The notes: generated from the sequence alone by a model not told the origin. A stretch of 64,000 bases of DNA from Methanobacterium sp. (GCF_038562635.1 NZ_JBCFBO010000002.1:485973-549972), one strand, 5' to 3'. Shown: positions 1 to 8,917, counted from the stretch's first letter. Made by a program: numbers and translations.

Positions 1-1046
1 CTTTCTGAGTAATTATAGATATCTTTAATATTTTCAATAGGTATCTTCTCTTCTTTTTTATTTTTATCAAATAAACCTATATACTTCTGTTTTGTGTTAA
101 ATCTGAGCCTACAGATAGGCTTTATTGTATTATCCAGATTTACAGCACAATAACTTAAAGTATCCTTTATTAACACCCTATCAGCATCTATTATTTCATG
201 AAGAATCGCCTTTACAATATAATATCCTTCCCATTCGTCTTCTGTTGTTATAATCTTTTTTGTATCATTATTAACTGTCTTAGATTCTTCCTCTTTTGAT
301 TTAGTATCAGAAGTATCAGAATTAGTAGAAGCAGCATCTAATGCAGATTTTAGTCTAGCACTAACTTGGTCTTTAATAATTTGATTCATTGCTGTTTTTG
401 TAATGCCCGTGAATTTTAGACGTACTTTTTCTGTTATTGGTTTTTTGTATACCTTTTTAGCCATGAATTTAACAAAATCTTCCGATGGGTCGTTTATTTC
501 TTTTTGAATTATTTTTTTCATCTCATTTATATATTTAAGTTCGCTTGCGATTTTAGATATCTCATTAGGGTCAAATTTATCTTTTGTGAATTTTTTAAGT
601 TCTTTTACTTCTAATTCTTTAAGTTCACACATGTTAATTTCAAGAAAGGGTTTGTTATCCATAATATTGGGCTTATCAATATCTGTAAAAAAACGGTAAT
701 TAATACCATTAGTTAAAATAGCAAATTTAGCAGGAGTATTCGCCGCGAAATATCTAAAAAGTTGCGATGCGTGCTCTTTGTCTAAATCACTATTACACTG
801 TTTACATTCAATTAATAATGTTGGCTTTCCATCTTTCATTATCGCATAATCCACTTTTTCGCCTTTTTTAGTACCAACATCACATGTAAATTCTGGAACG
901 ACTTCTGTTGGGTCAAACAAATTATATCCTAAAGCACTTATAAAAGGCATTATAAGTGCCGTTTTAGTGGCTTCTTCAGTTTCTATATGTTTAATTTGTT
1001 TTGGTATCGATTCTGAAATGTTTTTTAGATCGTCAATTAAATCCAT
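1..1046 (-). CDS. Restriction-endonuclease-like protein, HsdR N-terminal type (3' end cut by window)
   Basis: The frame runs from an ATG at 1046 to the left edge without a stop, so the C-terminus is missing. The N-terminal third resembles the type I restriction R-subunit N-domain family (COG4748-like). It carries the PD-(D/E)xK-like pattern: a conserved Glu region, VDYAIMKDGKPTLLIECKQC (Asp, then Glu-x-Lys), then QLFRYF and FAILTNG. No helicase domain is seen in the visible 348 residues. The middle is a Lys/Glu-rich helical stretch and a Ser/Thr/Asp-rich linker. A Shine-Dalgarno GGGGAG lies 7 nt before the start. It may be a solitary nuclease-like protein rather than part of a complete type I system, since no HsdM or HsdS gene is visible here. 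Family call is from remembered motifs. Confidence 0.75.
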   Translation of the reverse strand, partial: MDLIDDLKNISESIPKQIKHIETEEATKTALIMPFISALGYNLFDPTEVVPEFTCDVGTKKGEKVDYAIMKDGKPTLLIECKQCNSDLDKEHASQLFRYFAANTPAKFAILTNGINYRFFTDIDKPNIMDNKPFLEINMCELKELEVKELKKFTKDKFDPNEISKIASELKYINEMKKIIQKEINDPSEDFVKFMAKKVYKKPITEKVRLKFTGITKTAMNQIIKDQVSARLKSALDAASTNSDTSDTKSKEEESKTVNNDTKKIITTEDEWEGYYIVKAILHEIIDADRVLIKDTLSYCAVNLDNTIKPICRLRFNTKQKYIGLFDKNKKEEKIPIENIKDIYNYSE

Positions 1047-1433
1047 TTAGCTCTCCCCTTCATACAATATCAATTGATGTTATATTTATTTTATAATTAT
1101 TTAAACATGTATCTACTTTATTAACTACATAATATTTTCAATCATGTAAAAAAAGTTGCTAAAAAGATCGTATACCCTTATTGAAGTTAACATCAGTGAA
1201 GTTGACCTTAGAAAGTCAAAATATGTACAATGTAAAAGAATTCAAACGAAGAAATCAATTTTTATCCAGCCAAAAGAATAAAAATACTATCAAGCAATTT
1301 AGACGAATATTAAAAGTTTATATACAATACTATAATTTTATGCCCTGAAAGTCTACATGATGACTGTAAAGGAATATAAATTAAAATAAAATGCATATAA
1401 TCTTTTACTTCATAATATACAGGTTTATCGAAG
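1047..1433. other. Intergenic region, AT-rich
   Basis: Holds the leader and probable promoter of the restriction-like gene on the minus strand (AT-rich TATA-like block near 1083-1098). A short direct repeat GAAGTT(A/G)AC occurs near 1186-1212. No further gene is seen. Confidence 0.4.
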
Positions 1434-1871
1434 CTAAAAAGTTATATTAAATACTACAACTATTAAGATAAATGCACCTAAAAAGATAGCACAACCAAGC
1501 ATTATATATCTAGAAATTCTCATAAACTTGTAAGCAGATGTTTTTTTATACATTTCACGGTGTTTCTCCAATTTTTCCAGATATTCCTCTCGATTTTTCT
1601 TTATTTCAGGGTGTTTATATGAAATATATTTGGAGTAACCAGAGATTATAATAAAAATTACAAAGGCTATTACTAACAGAAAGCTAATAAAACCATAGAT
1701 AGCACCCATAATACCAATAATTCCTAAAATAAATGGAAATATAGTAGATATCAAAGTTCCTTCACGGTTTCTTATATATTGATTGACAGCCAAACAGCCT
1801 ACAATTATAAAAAAAATACCCATTATTAAAGAAATTATTAAATAAAATATAGCGGGGATTACCATAATCAA
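1434..1871 (-). CDS. Small multi-pass membrane protein, unknown function
   Basis: 145 residues. Four hydrophobic segments are visible: about residues 5-27, 40-56, 58-76 and 120-142. A charged, probably cytosolic loop (KHPEIKKNREEYLEKLEKH) separates segments 3 and 4. I do not recognise the family. It is isolated, with about 390 nt upstream of the neighbouring restriction-like gene and about 240 nt before the next small gene, so it is likely its own unit. The membrane topology is read directly from the hydrophobicity; no enzymatic motif is present. Confidence 0.6.
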   Translation of the reverse strand: MIMVIPAIFYLIISLIMGIFFIIVGCLAVNQYIRNREGTLISTIFPFILGIIGIMGAIYGFISFLLVIAFVIFIIISGYSKYISYKHPEIKKNREEYLEKLEKHREMYKKTSAYKFMRISRYIMLGCAIFLGAFILIVVVFNITF

Positions 1872-2114
1872 TCATTTCGAAATAAAATATAAAAATTTTT
1901 CGACAATCTCAAAAACAAGTAACAGGTAAACCTACCGTGACCCAAAAATTCCAAATACACCATCTATTAAAAGAAACCTTCAATTTAATTCTATTTAAAC
2001 CATTTTTAACTTAATGTCGACATATTTATCTACCAAATTAAAATCATTCCAATAAATTTAATAAAAAATCGTTCAGACTTAAAACTAATTAATCCAGTTT
2101 TCCAAGGTAATATC

Positions 2115-2252
2115 CTACCTTTTTCTCATTAAATTCAAAATCTTAACCAGTAAATCAGGAAAAGTGTAGTACACATAAAAAATCAGCAAACTAATTGCAA
2201 TTATAATAGACACAATAACTATTGATGATTGGTTCAGGAAATTAAGCACCAT
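2115..2252 (-). CDS. 45-residue single-pass membrane mini-protein
   Basis: ATG at 2252, TAG at 2115. It encodes a short polar N-terminus, one strong transmembrane helix (SSIVIVSIIIAISLLIFYVY), then a basic tail ending MRKR, which suggests an N-out/C-in protein. It starts 17 nt after the stop of the coiled-coil gene at 2270-2473 on the same strand, so the two are probably co-transcribed. No clear Shine-Dalgarno is seen, so translational coupling to the upstream gene is possible. Function unknown. The positive-inside tail and clean helix argue against chance. Confidence 0.45.
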   Translation of the reverse strand: MVLNFLNQSSIVIVSIIIAISLLIFYVYYTFPDLLVKILNLMRKR

Positions 2253-2269
2253 TACAAAGAGCAGAGCCT

Positions 2270-2473
2270 TTACGGCCTGCAGTGTGCTCTTTCTGAATTT
2301 TTAAACTTGATTTCAGTACGTAAACTGTTAATCTTTCCCATAATTTCTGAATTTTCTGCATTTCCTATACTTACGCCCCTGCTTGTAAAAAGTTCATTTT
2401 GAATATGTTTAATCTCATTTTCTAAATTATCTATTTCTTTTTCTAAATCCGAACATTTAGGCATACCCTGCAT
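2270..2473 (-). CDS. Small coiled-coil protein, unknown function
   Basis: 67 residues from the chosen start (MQGMPKCSDLEKEIDNLENE). Most of the chain is a heptad-like coiled coil (DLEKEIDNLENEIKHIQNEL), followed by a second helix. An upstream in-frame ATG at 2500 would add nine residues. The start at 2473 is preferred because GGGGG lies 8 nt before it. The protein could be an oligomerising accessory subunit. It precedes the 45-residue membrane protein and may act with it. No family recognised. Confidence 0.5.
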   Translation of the reverse strand: MQGMPKCSDLEKEIDNLENEIKHIQNELFTSRGVSIGNAENSEIMGKINSLRTEIKFKNSERAHCRP

Positions 2474-2635
2474 AACACTTACCCCCTTATTTTCAAACAT
2501 GTTGATAATACACTACATATTTTTATTATTAATAATTATTAAATTTAATTGCCAGATAAAACTGTTACTTTTCAAGCCATTTAGCTCAAAGAACTTAAAA
2601 CAGAATTTCTTATTTACAACTAGTGCCTTTGTAAT

Positions 2636-2788
2636 ATGATCGATAAGAGTAATTTTAAACTTAACATGGTAATTTCGCCTGAAACAAGATATATGCACAT
2701 TATAGAAGCAATCAGAGAAGCCGAACTTAGATTTTGGCTTACGAGTTTAAAAGGTGAAACTTTTCATGTTTGCGAAGGGGCAGTCTAA
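2636..2788 (+). CDS. Possible 50-residue protein or gene remnant
   Basis: An open frame runs from ATG (2636; alternative ATG at 2666) to TAA at 2788. The C-terminal half (HIIEAIREAELRFWLTSLKG) has protein-like amphipathic composition, but no Shine-Dalgarno site is visible. It may be a decayed C-terminal fragment of a longer gene. I do not recognise it. Confidence 0.25.
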   Translation: MIDKSNFKLNMVISPETRYMHIIEAIREAELRFWLTSLKGETFHVCEGAV

Positions 2789-2825
2789 AATTTCAAGTAA
2801 AAAGTGGGAAAAAACCCTAAAATGT

Positions 2826-3524
2826 TTAAAGGTTCCTAAATGAACCCAAAAGTTCCTTTACCTCCCCTTCACTCACATCAGACCAGTGCTGGTACGCTTC
2901 AGCTACAGCAAATGCCCATTCGCTCCTGAGATTTGCACAGTACACCTCTTCAACATTTGGGAGTATAAATTCCACAGCGTCCAGGTTAGCAGTTGGCACT
3001 GCAACAATTATCCTATTTGCACCTGCCTTTCTCAAAGCTTCCACAGCAACTAGCATTGTAAAACCTGATGCAATTCCATCATCCACCAGTATAGCAGGGC
3101 GGCCGGCTGCTTGAATATGAGGTTTCCCTCCCCTAAATTCAGCGACTCTTTTATTAACCTTACTGCGTGTTTGCTCAATTCCTTCCCTGACAACTTTCTC
3201 ATTAAGTCCAAGGCGTGACGCCATATCTTCATTCAAACGCACTGTACCGTCGAAAGCTACTGCACCATAACCTGCTTCAGTATTCCATGGAAGTGTAATT
3301 TTACTTACAACTGCAATATCAAGCGGAATTTGGAGCTTAGAAGCCACTACCGCCCCAACTGGAACTCCCCCTGCAGGAATCGCAAAAACAATAGCTTCTG
3401 TATTTTTATACTGCATTAACATTTCTGAAAGAATTTCTCCTGCATGTTCACGGTTTCGAAAAACAGCAGTCCTATTTCTAAAGTCTGGGACGTCAAAAAA
3501 GTTATCCTCCAAATGAATTACCAT
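2826..3524 (-). CDS. Predicted phosphoribosyltransferase (type I PRTase fold)
   Basis: 232 residues, close to the usual length of the COG1926-type PRTases. The PRPP-binding loop is AILVDDGIASGFTM (two acidic residues followed by a Gly/Ser/Thr loop, near residue 143). The N-terminal region has IPAGGVPVGAVVA and the hinge VVSKITLPWNTEAGYGAV typical of this group. Such proteins transfer phosphoribosyl groups in nucleotide salvage, but the base substrate of this subfamily is unknown. GGAGAGTG precedes the ATG. It is a single gene with no co-oriented neighbour. The PRTase fold is secure; the substrate is not. Confidence 0.85.
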   Translation of the reverse strand: MVIHLEDNFFDVPDFRNRTAVFRNREHAGEILSEMLMQYKNTEAIVFAIPAGGVPVGAVVASKLQIPLDIAVVSKITLPWNTEAGYGAVAFDGTVRLNEDMASRLGLNEKVVREGIEQTRSKVNKRVAEFRGGKPHIQAAGRPAILVDDGIASGFTMLVAVEALRKAGANRIIVAVPTANLDAVEFILPNVEEVYCANLRSEWAFAVAEAYQHWSDVSEGEVKELLGSFRNL

Positions 3525-3961
3525 AAAAACACTCTCCAGCCATTTTAATGAAATACTTTACCGTTGAAATGATATTAATTTTTGAAACTGCACTATTTAG
3601 ATCGTTATTACAATATCAGTGAAATTATGAGTTCCTTAATTAATACTTTATTTAATTTTATTTATTTTTTACTAAAGCTGGACTTTGTATTAAAAATATT
3701 AACAGCTGCCCCTTAAAAATTAGCTGTAATCACTGCTTCCCAAATATTTCAAGGGATACTGCAATTCCAGTCGTATTATTGTAAAATCACCAGCTAAACA
3801 CGATCATACTTTAATAGCATAATTAGATGTAATTCCATACCAAAATATAAAATTTAAAATAGTTATTAAACCAAATAAAATAGTAATATTTAAATTATTG
3901 ACAATCAAACATTCATAAAACATTTCAGTAATTGTATCATAATCTATGAGGCCGTAAAAAT
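3525..3961. other. Intergenic region, no gene recognised
   Basis: AT-rich spacer between the divergently placed phosphoribosyltransferase and membrane-protein genes. It must contain both promoters. A minus-strand open frame at 3804-4004 overlaps the real gene start and was rejected. Confidence 0.4.
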
Positions 3962-4675
3962 ATGACTGGTCCAAAACCAAAGGTACATAAACCAAAAATC
4001 CCATCCTGGGAAAAGAATCTGTTAAGGGGAATGAGCATATTCCTTTTAATCGCTGGTTTCTATATTATGATATTTGGCGGTGTAAACGGTACTGAGAGAA
4101 TCTTTGGACTGCTTATCCTTATTGCACTTGTTATAATTTATACCCCCTCCTTTTTTACCCGCGGAAGGATACGTGCTATACCTGTAGAAATTGAAATTTT
4201 AATTTTATTGATGGTTTTATTTGAGCTTGTAGGCGGTGACGCCCTCGGGCTTTATGTCAGCATTCCACATTACGACGATTTCATGCATTTCATGCTGCCG
4301 CTGTACATTGCTTTAATAGGCATGATGATTATTTACACCATGTACTTCTACGGCAGGCTAAAAGCAACCGTAACTGCCATGGCTGTGCTTATTGTACTTG
4401 TAACTATAGGATTAGGGGGAATATTAGAAATGGGAGAGTATACTTACGATAAATATCTATCCCACACAATTATGGGGCAAATTACAGGGAATACCCAGAT
4501 GCAGGGTTCTCCAACACAGAACGCCCTTGATGATACCATGAGTGATCTTTTTACAGATACAGCCGGTGCAATTGTTGGAGCTATTATTGGCGTTTTATTA
4601 ATTAGAAGGGCTGAAAAGAGAGGTTCGCACTGGGAAGTGGCTGACGAAATTGAAGAATTGATAGAGGAACAGTGA
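3962..4675 (+). CDS. YjdF/DUF2238-like integral membrane protein
   Basis: 237 residues with about six transmembrane segments. Conserved polar residues inside the membrane match the YjdF/DUF2238 pattern: SIPHYDDFMHFMLPLY (Asp and His), GILEMGEY (Glu) and DDTMSDLFTDTAGAIVGA (several Asp). These residues suggest a metal- or proton-binding site in the bilayer, but no function has been fixed for the family as far as I know. A basic, Pro-rich N-terminus precedes the first helix. GAGG lies 8 nt before the ATG. It is monocistronic. The family call is by remembered motif. Confidence 0.65.
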   Translation: MTGPKPKVHKPKIPSWEKNLLRGMSIFLLIAGFYIMIFGGVNGTERIFGLLILIALVIIYTPSFFTRGRIRAIPVEIEILILLMVLFELVGGDALGLYVSIPHYDDFMHFMLPLYIALIGMMIIYTMYFYGRLKATVTAMAVLIVLVTIGLGGILEMGEYTYDKYLSHTIMGQITGNTQMQGSPTQNALDDTMSDLFTDTAGAIVGAIIGVLLIRRAEKRGSHWEVADEIEELIEEQ

Positions 4676-4823
4676 AATAAACTATCTATTTTTTCTAATT
4701 TTAAAGTGCAGCGCATCTAATGACAATATCCTTAAAACCCTTATTAAATCTTTTTTTTCATACTACGCCCCTAAATGTTTTAAATCTTTAAAAAAAAGAA
4801 TACCCAGATTATAAAAATGGAAA

Positions 4824-5729
4824 TTATTGCTCTTTATACAAAATTAAAACACCTACTAACATTAAAATTCCAAACAATATTCTTAAAACAGTTAAAGGCT
4901 CACCAAGTGCAAAATAAGCAGTTATGGCCCCAAAAAGCGAACTAAGAGCAAATATAGATCCAGTCCTTGTTGAACCTATAGTCCTGAGTGAATAATAGAT
5001 CAACACAAGCGAAAAGCTCACAGCAACAATTCCAATAAAAAGTAAGAGAGGTAACCTGAATAAAGGTAAGGTAAAGTTCAGTCCCAAAATTAGAGATAAA
5101 ACTAATAAAATTGAGCCCCCAATTCCTGATTTTAAAGCAGTTATAAATATTATATCCTGTTTATGGCTTAAAAATTTGCTTAAGCTGGTATCAAGGCTCC
5201 AAAAAAACGATGCTGAAATTACAAGGAGACTTCCAAACAGGCCCTGGTTAAAGGAAAGATCCCTCAGGTCATTTGTGCTTAAAACTATTGCCCCTATTAA
5301 CAAAAGGGCAAACCCCATAATATCTTTTTTATGAACTTTTTCTTTGAGGAAAAAAATTCCAATAATGATAATAAATAGTATCTCTACATTTGTTAAAAGA
5401 GCAGCGTTTACCGCAGTTATTCTATTTAGTCCACTTAAATATAACGCTGGAGCTATAACTGAGCCAAAAATTGCAGTTAGAAATAGAATCAAATATTCTT
5501 TTTTAGATATGAAGTTTTCCACCCTGCTTTTCTTGTTTATGGTGTTCAATATTCTATTTTTAAGGGGAGAAATGTAAACAAAAAACAGGAACACACTTGC
5601 TATTAAATATGTAAGTGCTGCAAGGGCAAAAGGGTGAAGATATCCAAGCAGTATCTTGTCCAGTGAAAACCATACCCCAAAAAGAAGGGCCACCATTAAT
5701 GCGCTTAAATATCCCCATGAACGATTCAT
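4824..5729 (-). CDS. EamA-family (DMT superfamily) transporter
   Basis: 301 residues with about ten transmembrane helices in two homologous EamA halves. The first half includes ALYLSGLNRITAVNAALL and the second ALSSLFGAITAYFALGEPL, the signature at the end of each repeat. Members move small metabolites such as amino acids or nucleotides across the membrane; the substrate here cannot be told. It is convergent with the preceding membrane-protein gene and divergent from ABC cassette 1. Length and topology are typical. Confidence 0.85.
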   Translation of the reverse strand: MNRSWGYLSALMVALLFGVWFSLDKILLGYLHPFALAALTYLIASVFLFFVYISPLKNRILNTINKKSRVENFISKKEYLILFLTAIFGSVIAPALYLSGLNRITAVNAALLTNVEILFIIIIGIFFLKEKVHKKDIMGFALLLIGAIVLSTNDLRDLSFNQGLFGSLLVISASFFWSLDTSLSKFLSHKQDIIFITALKSGIGGSILLVLSLILGLNFTLPLFRLPLLLFIGIVAVSFSLVLIYYSLRTIGSTRTGSIFALSSLFGAITAYFALGEPLTVLRILFGILMLVGVLILYKEQ

Positions 5730-5864
5730 ACTACCCCACAGCTTTGAATTTAATTAAAACATATTTTTTTTGTTTTGCTGCAAATACAGCTTAGACCTTT
5801 AATATTTTGATTCACGTTAATCTTTATAATTTCCTTTTTTAAACATGGCGCCCCTTTCAAAACA

Positions 5865-5917
5865 TTTATATATTATGTAATATATTTCTTACATTAGATG
5901 TAATATATTTTTTACAT
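5865..5917 (+). promoter_or_regulatory. Promoter and twin palindromic operators of ABC cassette 1
   Basis: TTTATATA at 5865-5872 is a good archaeal TATA box. Two 20-bp palindromes follow, at 5875-5894 and 5898-5917. They are nearly identical (ATGTAA...TTACAT, with centres 23 bp apart), covering the expected transcription start. This is the position of a repressor site. The half-site TGTAATA resembles the palindrome at the MarR promoter (12787-12803). Confidence 0.65.
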
Positions 5918-5929
5918 GAGGTGAAAAAA

Positions 5930-6007
5930 TTGTTAATTCAGAGGATAAAATGGTTTAAAGAAAATGCAAGGGGAGAATTAAATGAGCATCTACAAATTAT
6001 CATTTAA
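5930..6007 (+). CDS. Possible 25-residue leader ORF overlapping the cassette 1 permease start
   Basis: TTG start at 5930 with GAGGTG (5918-5923) exactly 6 nt upstream. It is open for 25 codons to TAA at 6005-6007 and overlaps the permease start at 5982 in another frame. The product (MLIQRIKWFKENARGELNEH then a hydrophobic end) is amphipathic. It could couple translation of the permease or simply be a strong ribosome site without a functional product. Confidence 0.35.
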   Translation: MLIQRIKWFKENARGELNEHLQIII

Positions 6008-7076
6008 AAATTTTAAAAGAAGAAAACTGAGAAGCGCTTTGACAATGTTAGGTGTGATAATCGGGGTAACTGCCCTGGTAGCACTTATGGGCATAGGTAC
6101 AGGAATGTCATCATACATGAAATCACAGACAGAGACCATGATGGGTGATGTAACGATTGTAAACGGTTCTGGTGGATCAGGATTCATGGGATCTGCGGGA
6201 TCTAGTTCCTATTTAAATTCAAAAGCAGTTTCCCAGATAAAAAATATGTCAGAGCTTTACGATTTTAAAGAACAAACCCAGTTCAATAGCCAATTAGGTA
6301 ACATGCCCATAGTAGTAGTTGGGACAAACCAATGGGACCAGGTAAAAATTAACGGGACCCCAGGTGTTGTTATCAGTAAGTCAATTGTAGACGCTTTGGG
6401 TTACAAAATTGGAAGTAATATAACTATTGAAGATAAAAAGCTTACAGTAACAGGAATAAGCAACGAAAGCGGCTTTGGAGCAGGGATTATAATTTTAAGC
6501 ATGGATAAAGCCCTTCAGATGAACGACGGTAAGATGTCAGTTATTACAGCAAATACCAAAGGCGATCCCGATACTGTAAAAAAAGAAATTGAAAGCACAG
6601 TAAATGGTACCAGCGCTATAACCAAATCAGATTACAGCAAACAGATCGATACCATGATGAACGGAATAACTATGTTTGTAGGTGCAATTGCCAGTATCGC
6701 ACTACTGGTAGGGGTTATAAGCATTATAAACATCATGCTGGTTAATGTTTCTGAGAGGACAAGAGAAATTGGAGTGTTAAAAGCAATAGGATTCAAAAAT
6801 AGAGAAATATTAGGCAGTATACTTGCAGAAGCTGGATTTTTAGGATTCATAGCATCAGTAATAGGTGTAATAATAGCTGCAGTTTTAATGCAAATTGGAA
6901 TCATGCTATTTGCACAGCAACTGGGTATGGGAAGCATTAGTTTAACCCAAATGTTACCTGTATGGCTGGTGGCAGGAGTAATTGCAGGTGCTACTGTTTT
7001 AAGTATTTTAGCAGGTTTATATCCTGCATGGCACGCTTCAAGATTAAACGTAGTGGAGGCGCTGAGATATGAATAA
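5982..7076 (+). CDS. MacB-type ABC transporter permease (cassette 1)
   Basis: 364 residues. An N-terminal helix follows the conserved opening MSIYKLSFKNFKRRKLRSAL. A periplasmic-type MacB_PCD domain (about 45-225) follows, then three C-terminal helices of the FtsX domain with SERTREIGVLKAIGFKNREI, the coupling region to the ATPase. Proteins of this class work with an ATPase as mechanotransmitters that move peptides, lipoproteins or toxins outward, or confer resistance to membrane-active peptides. GGGGAG lies before the ATG. The stop overlaps the ATPase start by 8 nt, so the two are translationally coupled. It is a close paralogue of the permeases at 9009 and 13182. Substrate unknown. Confidence 0.9.
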   Translation: MSIYKLSFKNFKRRKLRSALTMLGVIIGVTALVALMGIGTGMSSYMKSQTETMMGDVTIVNGSGGSGFMGSAGSSSYLNSKAVSQIKNMSELYDFKEQTQFNSQLGNMPIVVVGTNQWDQVKINGTPGVVISKSIVDALGYKIGSNITIEDKKLTVTGISNESGFGAGIIILSMDKALQMNDGKMSVITANTKGDPDTVKKEIESTVNGTSAITKSDYSKQIDTMMNGITMFVGAIASIALLVGVISIINIMLVNVSERTREIGVLKAIGFKNREILGSILAEAGFLGFIASVIGVIIAAVLMQIGIMLFAQQLGMGSISLTQMLPVWLVAGVIAGATVLSILAGLYPAWHASRLNVVEALRYE

Positions 7077-7737
7077 CAAAGTGCTGGAATTTAATGATGT
7101 ATGGAAAACATATAAAATGGGAACCGAAAATATACAGGCACTCCGCGGTATAAACCTAACCATAAACAAAGGTTCATTTATTGCCATAATGGGGCCTTCT
7201 GGATCTGGAAAATCAACACTACTTCACCTGGCTGGAATTCTTGATATACCAAGTAAAGGAACTGTTCTACTAAATGGAAAAAATATTAAAGAGTATACAG
7301 GGAATGAACAGGCCGAACTTAGAAGAAAAAATATTGGGTTCATATTTCAGCGTTATAACCTAATGCCACAGCTTACAACATTAGAAAATGTTATGCTGCC
7401 TATGATTTCACCAGATTCCGAAAAAGCAAAAAAACTCCTTGACAAGGTAGGATTATCCGACAAATACGACCGTTATCATACACAGCTTTCAGGTGGAGAA
7501 CAGCAGAGGGTGGCCATTGCTAGGGCTTTAGCCAATGATCCATCTATTTTACTTGCCGATGAACCTACAGGAGAACTCGATACAGTAAATACACGTAAAA
7601 TAATGGGATTACTAAAAAGTCTAAATGAAGAAAAGGGATTAACTATTATTATAGTAACCCACAATCCTCTCGCTGCAGAATTCGTAGAGGAAGTGATTAA
7701 AATGCAGGATGGTGACATTTTAGATTTAGGATGGTAA
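7069..7737 (+). CDS. ABC transporter ATPase, MacB/LolD type (cassette 1)
   Basis: 222 residues, the usual length. Walker A is GPSGSGKST (about 44), the Q-loop is FQRYNLMPQLT, the signature is LSGGEQQRVAIARAL, Walker B is ILLADEPTGELD, and the switch His is in VTHNPLAAE. It powers the partner permease encoded just upstream with an 8-nt overlap. A 116-nt block (7381-7496) is identical to cassette 2 (10405-10520), pointing to recent gene conversion. A palindromic terminator follows. Confidence 0.93.
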   Translation: MNNKVLEFNDVWKTYKMGTENIQALRGINLTINKGSFIAIMGPSGSGKSTLLHLAGILDIPSKGTVLLNGKNIKEYTGNEQAELRRKNIGFIFQRYNLMPQLTTLENVMLPMISPDSEKAKKLLDKVGLSDKYDRYHTQLSGGEQQRVAIARALANDPSILLADEPTGELDTVNTRKIMGLLKSLNEEKGLTIIIVTHNPLAAEFVEEVIKMQDGDILDLGW

Positions 7738-7740
7738 TTT

Positions 7741-7773
7741 TGGGTTTAAACCCATTATCTTATTTTTTTAGGA
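7741..7773 (+). terminator. Terminator of cassette 1
   Basis: Palindrome TGGGTTTAAACCCA at 7741-7754 followed by a T-rich run ending TTTTTTT. A matching GGTTTAAACC element ends cassette 3. Confidence 0.6.
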
Positions 7774-7825
7774 AAAATAAGATTTGAATAATTAGAATCC
7801 AAAATCAAACTTGTAAACCAATGAT

Positions 7826-8248
7826 ATGGTGAAAAAAATGGTAATTGCAAAACCTGAATGGTATAATCGGAGAAATAAACCTTTTTACAGCTATGGAATG
7901 ACATGGCAGGGATGGATCTACTTTATAGTTACAATTTCAGTGCTTCTTACTGGAATAATGCTGCCTCAAAATATGATAATCAGTATAATAATTACAGCTG
8001 TGTTTTTATTTTTGTTTATGGATATGATAATGGCATCTTACAAATCAATGGATGAAAGGGGAAAAGACCATTATTCCATTGCCATGAGAAATATGGCATG
8101 GGCCATTATAATAACAATGATTATAACTTCCATTATTCTTGACTACACCAACATGAAAAACAATATAAGCATCCTAATTGTATCAATTACACTGGTAGGT
8201 GCCTTAACAAATATTTTAACTAGACATAAACTTGAAAAGGAGAATTAA
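7826..8248 (+). CDS. Small four-helix membrane protein, unknown
   Basis: 140 residues with a polar N-terminus (PEWYNRRNKPFYSYGMTWQG) and four hydrophobic helices separated by the charged loop KSMDERGKDHYSIAMRN. It is encoded in a tight run with a second small membrane protein and an XRE regulator. Such membrane-protein plus small-HTH pairs are common next to ABC exporters in archaea and Firmicutes (DUF2178/DUF3796-like). The ATG at 7838 has GGTG 6 nt upstream and is an equally good start. Function unknown; a membrane sensor for the XRE regulator is a guess. Confidence 0.65.
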   Translation: MVKKMVIAKPEWYNRRNKPFYSYGMTWQGWIYFIVTISVLLTGIMLPQNMIISIIITAVFLFLFMDMIMASYKSMDERGKDHYSIAMRNMAWAIIITMIITSIILDYTNMKNNISILIVSITLVGALTNILTRHKLEKEN

Positions 8249-8249
8249 A

Positions 8250-8588
8250 ATGAAAAATGCATTATGGTACTTAGGATTTTTGAGCCCGCTGAGTTTGCTG
8301 TATTTTGTAACTGGAAATATTGCATTTGCAGGCTTTGCAGCATTTGTGGTCTATTTCACAATTTACGGCGAAAATGATGAAAGGTTGCAGGCAAATGTTG
8401 GACTGGCAACTCGAAATACATTTCTTTATATCATATTTGCAGGTGCAATATCCTTAATTTACATAAGTACAACTAAAGATATATCTTACTTCCCACAAGC
8501 ATTCACTCTGCTTTTTTCAGGCAGTATAATAATCTGTGTACTCTCATATCTCTTTTACAACTTCCAGGAAGAAAGAATAACAAAATAA
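8250..8588 (+). CDS. Small membrane protein of the XRE-regulator unit
   Basis: 112 residues from the ATG at 8250, chosen because AAAGGAG precedes it; an upstream in-frame start at 8232 overlaps the previous gene. There are about four hydrophobic segments, and the loop YGENDERLQANVGLATRNTF is like the loop in the preceding protein, where DERG...RN occupies the same place. This suggests the two are distant relatives forming a pair. It is followed after 122 nt by a small HTH regulator. DUF3796-like by size and context; not certain. Confidence 0.65.
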   Translation: MKNALWYLGFLSPLSLLYFVTGNIAFAGFAAFVVYFTIYGENDERLQANVGLATRNTFLYIIFAGAISLIYISTTKDISYFPQAFTLLFSGSIIICVLSYLFYNFQEERITK

Positions 8589-8710
8589 TTTTTTTATAAT
8601 GGTGCTTTACATATGTTAGTACAGCATAAATTCGGCAGGAACCTCCAAACATATTATTTTAATCATCTGCGTGTTTTTGTGTCTGTATACAATTTCATGG
8701 AAGAACACCT

Positions 8711-8917
8711 ATGAAAACAAGAATTAAAGAATATAGAAAAGAACTTAAAATGACTCAAGAGGAGTTAGCAGAAGCTGTTGAAGTAACACGGCAGACAATT
8801 ATAGCTTTAGAACAGGGTAGGTATAACCCCTCTCTAATTTTAGCCTACAGAATTACTAAAGCTCTCAAAAGGGAATACATTGAGGAGGTATTCGAACTGG
8901 AGGACATAAGAATATGA
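8711..8917 (+). CDS. Small XRE-family helix-turn-helix regulator
   Basis: 68 residues made almost entirely of a Cro/C1-type HTH: KMTQEELAEAVEVTRQTIIA (helices 2-3) followed by LEQGRYNPSLILAYRITKAL. The acidic end EEVFELED is typical of this short group. It binds DNA as a dimer and usually controls its own membrane-protein neighbours. It lies between the two small membrane proteins and cassette 2, so it may control either. No strong Shine-Dalgarno is seen. Confidence 0.88.
   Translation: MKTRIKEYRKELKMTQEELAEAVEVTRQTIIALEQGRYNPSLILAYRITKALKREYIEEVFELEDIRI

Noticed and set aside
2513..2698. Minus-strand 61-codon ORF
   Set aside because: No ribosome site, unbalanced Asn/Lys/Phe composition of AT-rich noncoding DNA, and antisense to a better ORF.
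3804..4004. Minus-strand 66-codon hydrophobic ORF
   Set aside because: Overlaps the well-supported start at 3962 on the other strand and lacks a ribosome site.
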